Shown piece after piece: positions 6,419 to 7,236 of a stretch of 7,236 bases of DNA. Each line of letters begins with the position of its first letter. Positions within the stretch are counted from its first letter, which is position 1. Both the position numbers and the translations under genes were made by a program. The notes under the pieces were generated by a model. It did not search any database, was not told the origin of the DNA, and worked only from the letters and a program-made list of their open reading frames with translations. The stretch is from Chloroflexia bacterium (lineage in GTDB: Bacteria; Chloroflexota; Chloroflexia; Thermomicrobiales; JALYUS01), in assembly GCA_025924435.1 (NCBI GenBank), contig JAICIL010000229.1, positions 1 through 7,236 of the forward strand, read 5' to 3'.

Positions 6419-6453
6419 GCCCTCGGTCCTCAATCCTCAGTCCTTATCCCTGA
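6419..6453. repeat. Five-unit degenerate heptamer tract (GTCCTCA type)
   Basis: The plus strand divides into GCCCTCG, GTCCTCA, ATCCTCA, GTCCTTA and TCCCTGA, again exactly 35 bp. It ends 8 bp before the ATG of the CoA-binding gene, inside that gene's predicted leader. The unit differs from that of the tract at 5059-5093 but the period and copy number are the same. Confidence 0.6.
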
Positions 6454-6461
6454 GCGGTGTG

Positions 6462-7013
6462 ATGGAAATTCGAGATGGCCTGACAACCGAGATGCGCTAC
6501 GCGGTCTACGCGCTTGGCCGGGAGTACGGGCCGGCCGATGGCGCGGATAATGGGGCGGACCGGGACTTCTACCGCCTCCTCCGCAAGCCGCCGTACGAGG
6601 CGTTCAAGGCGTACGAGGTGATGCGGCGCGATTGGGGCCTCGATGTCGTCGCCATCTGCCCGGACCGCGCGACGATCCTCGGCGACGCGTGCTACCCATC
6701 GCTGCTCGACGCGCCGCATCCGGTGGACTGCGTCGTCTCCTTCCTCCCCAGCCACTTCGCCCGCACCCTCGCCAGGGAGATGGAGCAAACGCGCACGCCC
6801 GTCCTCTGGCGAATGTTCGGGCCGATCATCAACGGCTTCGACGACGCCGAGCGCGACATCTACCGCGCGGCGGGCATCCGCGTCGTCAATGGCTGCGTCC
6901 TCGCCCACTGGGATGTCGCCGGGACCGGCATCCCCCGCTCCGAACTCTGGCATCACGCCTGCTACATCCACGGCTTGCGGGCGAAGAAAATACGCAGAGA
7001 TTCCGAGGGCTGA
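6462..7013 (+). CDS. CoA-binding domain protein (CoA_binding_2-like)
   Basis: A 183-residue protein with a Rossmann-like CoA-binding domain. Seen: a predicted helix-strand leading to GLDVVAICPDR (about 59-69), then ILGDACYPSLLDAPHPVDCVVSF (about 71-93), which matches the family pattern of a cognate Gly, a CYPSL segment and PVD before a strand. GPIINGFDDAERDIYRAAGIRVVNGCVLAHW (about 119-149) resembles the conserved end of the domain. Known relatives are small stand-alone CoA-binding proteins of uncertain function. Odd: the first strand (MRYAVYALG) lacks the usual VVGxS loop and is followed by an insertion, and there is a charged C-terminal tail. The ATG at 6462 is used; a GTG directly before it at 6459 is equally possible, and the ribosome site is weak (GAGCGG, 6452-6457). 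This strand is preferred because the opposite frame has no recognisable domain. Confidence 0.8.
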   Translation: MEIRDGLTTEMRYAVYALGREYGPADGADNGADRDFYRLLRKPPYEAFKAYEVMRRDWGLDVVAICPDRATILGDACYPSLLDAPHPVDCVVSFLPSHFARTLAREMEQTRTPVLWRMFGPIINGFDDAERDIYRAAGIRVVNGCVLAHWDVAGTGIPRSELWHHACYIHGLRAKKIRRDSEG

Positions 7014-7066
7014 GCGAGGTACGTTATCCGCCGCTCCTGCTGATCCATTCCGCCCCGGCAACCCCA

Positions 7067-7190
7067 GGTGTCACATTGTGGCGCACTGTTTCGTCTCCTT
7101 TCCGGAGCCTGCACGCGTAGGCTCATGAGACGAGGCAACCGCACGGGGATAATCCGCCTGCGGTTGGCATATACAAAAGGGGTGTCACAT
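7067..7190 (+). repeat. 10-bp exact direct repeat flanking a leader
   Basis: GGTGTCACAT occurs at 7067-7076 and again at 7181-7190, 114 bp apart. The second copy covers the spacer between the AAGGGG ribosome site and the ATG at 7189. Each copy contains the odd palindrome GTGTCAC, and the first runs into CACATTGTG, another odd palindrome (7072-7080). It could be a regulator's binding site; coincidence is also possible. Confidence 0.4.
7091..7166 (+). promoter_or_regulatory. Structured leader with two hairpins before the 7189 gene
   Basis: Hairpin 1: TCGTCTC (7091-7097) pairs with GAGACGA (7127-7133), enclosing GAGCCT (7105-7110) paired with AGGCTC (7119-7124), with an asymmetric internal loop. 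Hairpin 2: CAACCGCA (7136-7143) pairs with TGCGGTTG (7159-7166); inside it GGA and TCC can extend the stem around a TAA loop. No T-run follows, so neither looks like a simple terminator. They lie directly upstream of the ribosome site, as in a leader RNA. I cannot assign a known riboswitch class. Confidence 0.45.
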
Positions 7191-7236
7191 GGAACCACGA
7201 ATCGGGTATGCCGATGTTGATCCGGGGGCAATCAAG
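7189..7236 (+). CDS. Start of a probable carboxymuconolactone decarboxylase/AhpD-like protein (partial)
   Basis: Sixteen codons, MEPRIGYADVDPGAIK, are visible before the window ends. This opening strongly resembles that of CMD/AhpD-family proteins (the common pattern is M-x-PRIDYAKVAPGA), small helical proteins acting as alkylhydroperoxidases or decarboxylases; the catalytic Cys pair would lie beyond the edge. AAGGGG (7177-7182) sits 6 nt before the ATG, a good ribosome site. The identification rests on a short match only. Confidence 0.6.
   Translation, partial: MEPRIGYADVDPGAIK

Noticed and set aside
6444..7061. Open frame of 205 codons on the minus strand opposite the CoA-binding gene
   Set aside because: Ala/Val/Arg/Asp-rich and without family motifs, whereas the plus strand carries a recognisable CoA-binding domain.
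7057..7140. SAM riboswitch suggested by two GGCAACC strings
   Set aside because: The surrounding stems and the rest of the SAM-I/SAM-IV core are absent, and the downstream gene is not in methionine metabolism.

Overview
The window is GC-rich DNA (roughly two thirds G+C by eye) with compact bacterial gene organisation. No gene fixes the species. A PF04672-type S-adenosyl methyltransferase, a soluble PAS histidine kinase with an all-helical N-terminal region, and degenerate heptanucleotide repeats between genes together suggest a Chloroflexota (Thermomicrobia-like) or actinobacterial chromosome. This is an inference, held with moderate to low confidence.

Layout. Five genes lie on the minus strand from about 6.28 kb down to 1. 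In their own reading order they are a class I aminotransferase (6282-5095), a PF04672 SAM methyltransferase (4872-4066), an orphan PAS sensor histidine kinase (3967-2345), an acyl-CoA ligase (1989-466) and a CaiB/AMACR-type CoA-transferase or racemase cut by the window edge (462-1). The plus strand carries a small CoA-binding-domain protein (6462-7013), divergent from the aminotransferase, and the first 16 codons of a probable carboxymuconolactone decarboxylase/AhpD-like protein (7189-7236).

Functional links. The acyl-CoA ligase and CaiB/AMACR gene are separated by 3 bp, and the second gene's ribosome site lies inside the end of the first. They form a translationally coupled unit that activates a carboxylic acid and then moves CoA or epimerises the acyl-CoA; the ligase has a BaiB-like P-loop context. 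The kinase may be co-transcribed with the methyltransferase (98 bp gap). The aminotransferase and CoA-binding gene diverge from a roughly 180 bp region with two extended -10 promoters and a perfect palindrome.

Non-coding structure is the most unusual part. The ligase has a leader of about 140 nt with several hairpins, ending in two interleaved, mutually competing stems just before its Shine-Dalgarno. The gene at 7189 has two strong hairpins in its leader and a 10-bp exact direct repeat, one copy of which covers the SD-start spacer. Two five-unit heptamer tracts flank the aminotransferase gene. No RNA genes, insertion sequences or CRISPR arrays were seen, and no clearly new multi-gene system is evident; the leaders and heptamer tracts are the best candidates for follow-up.
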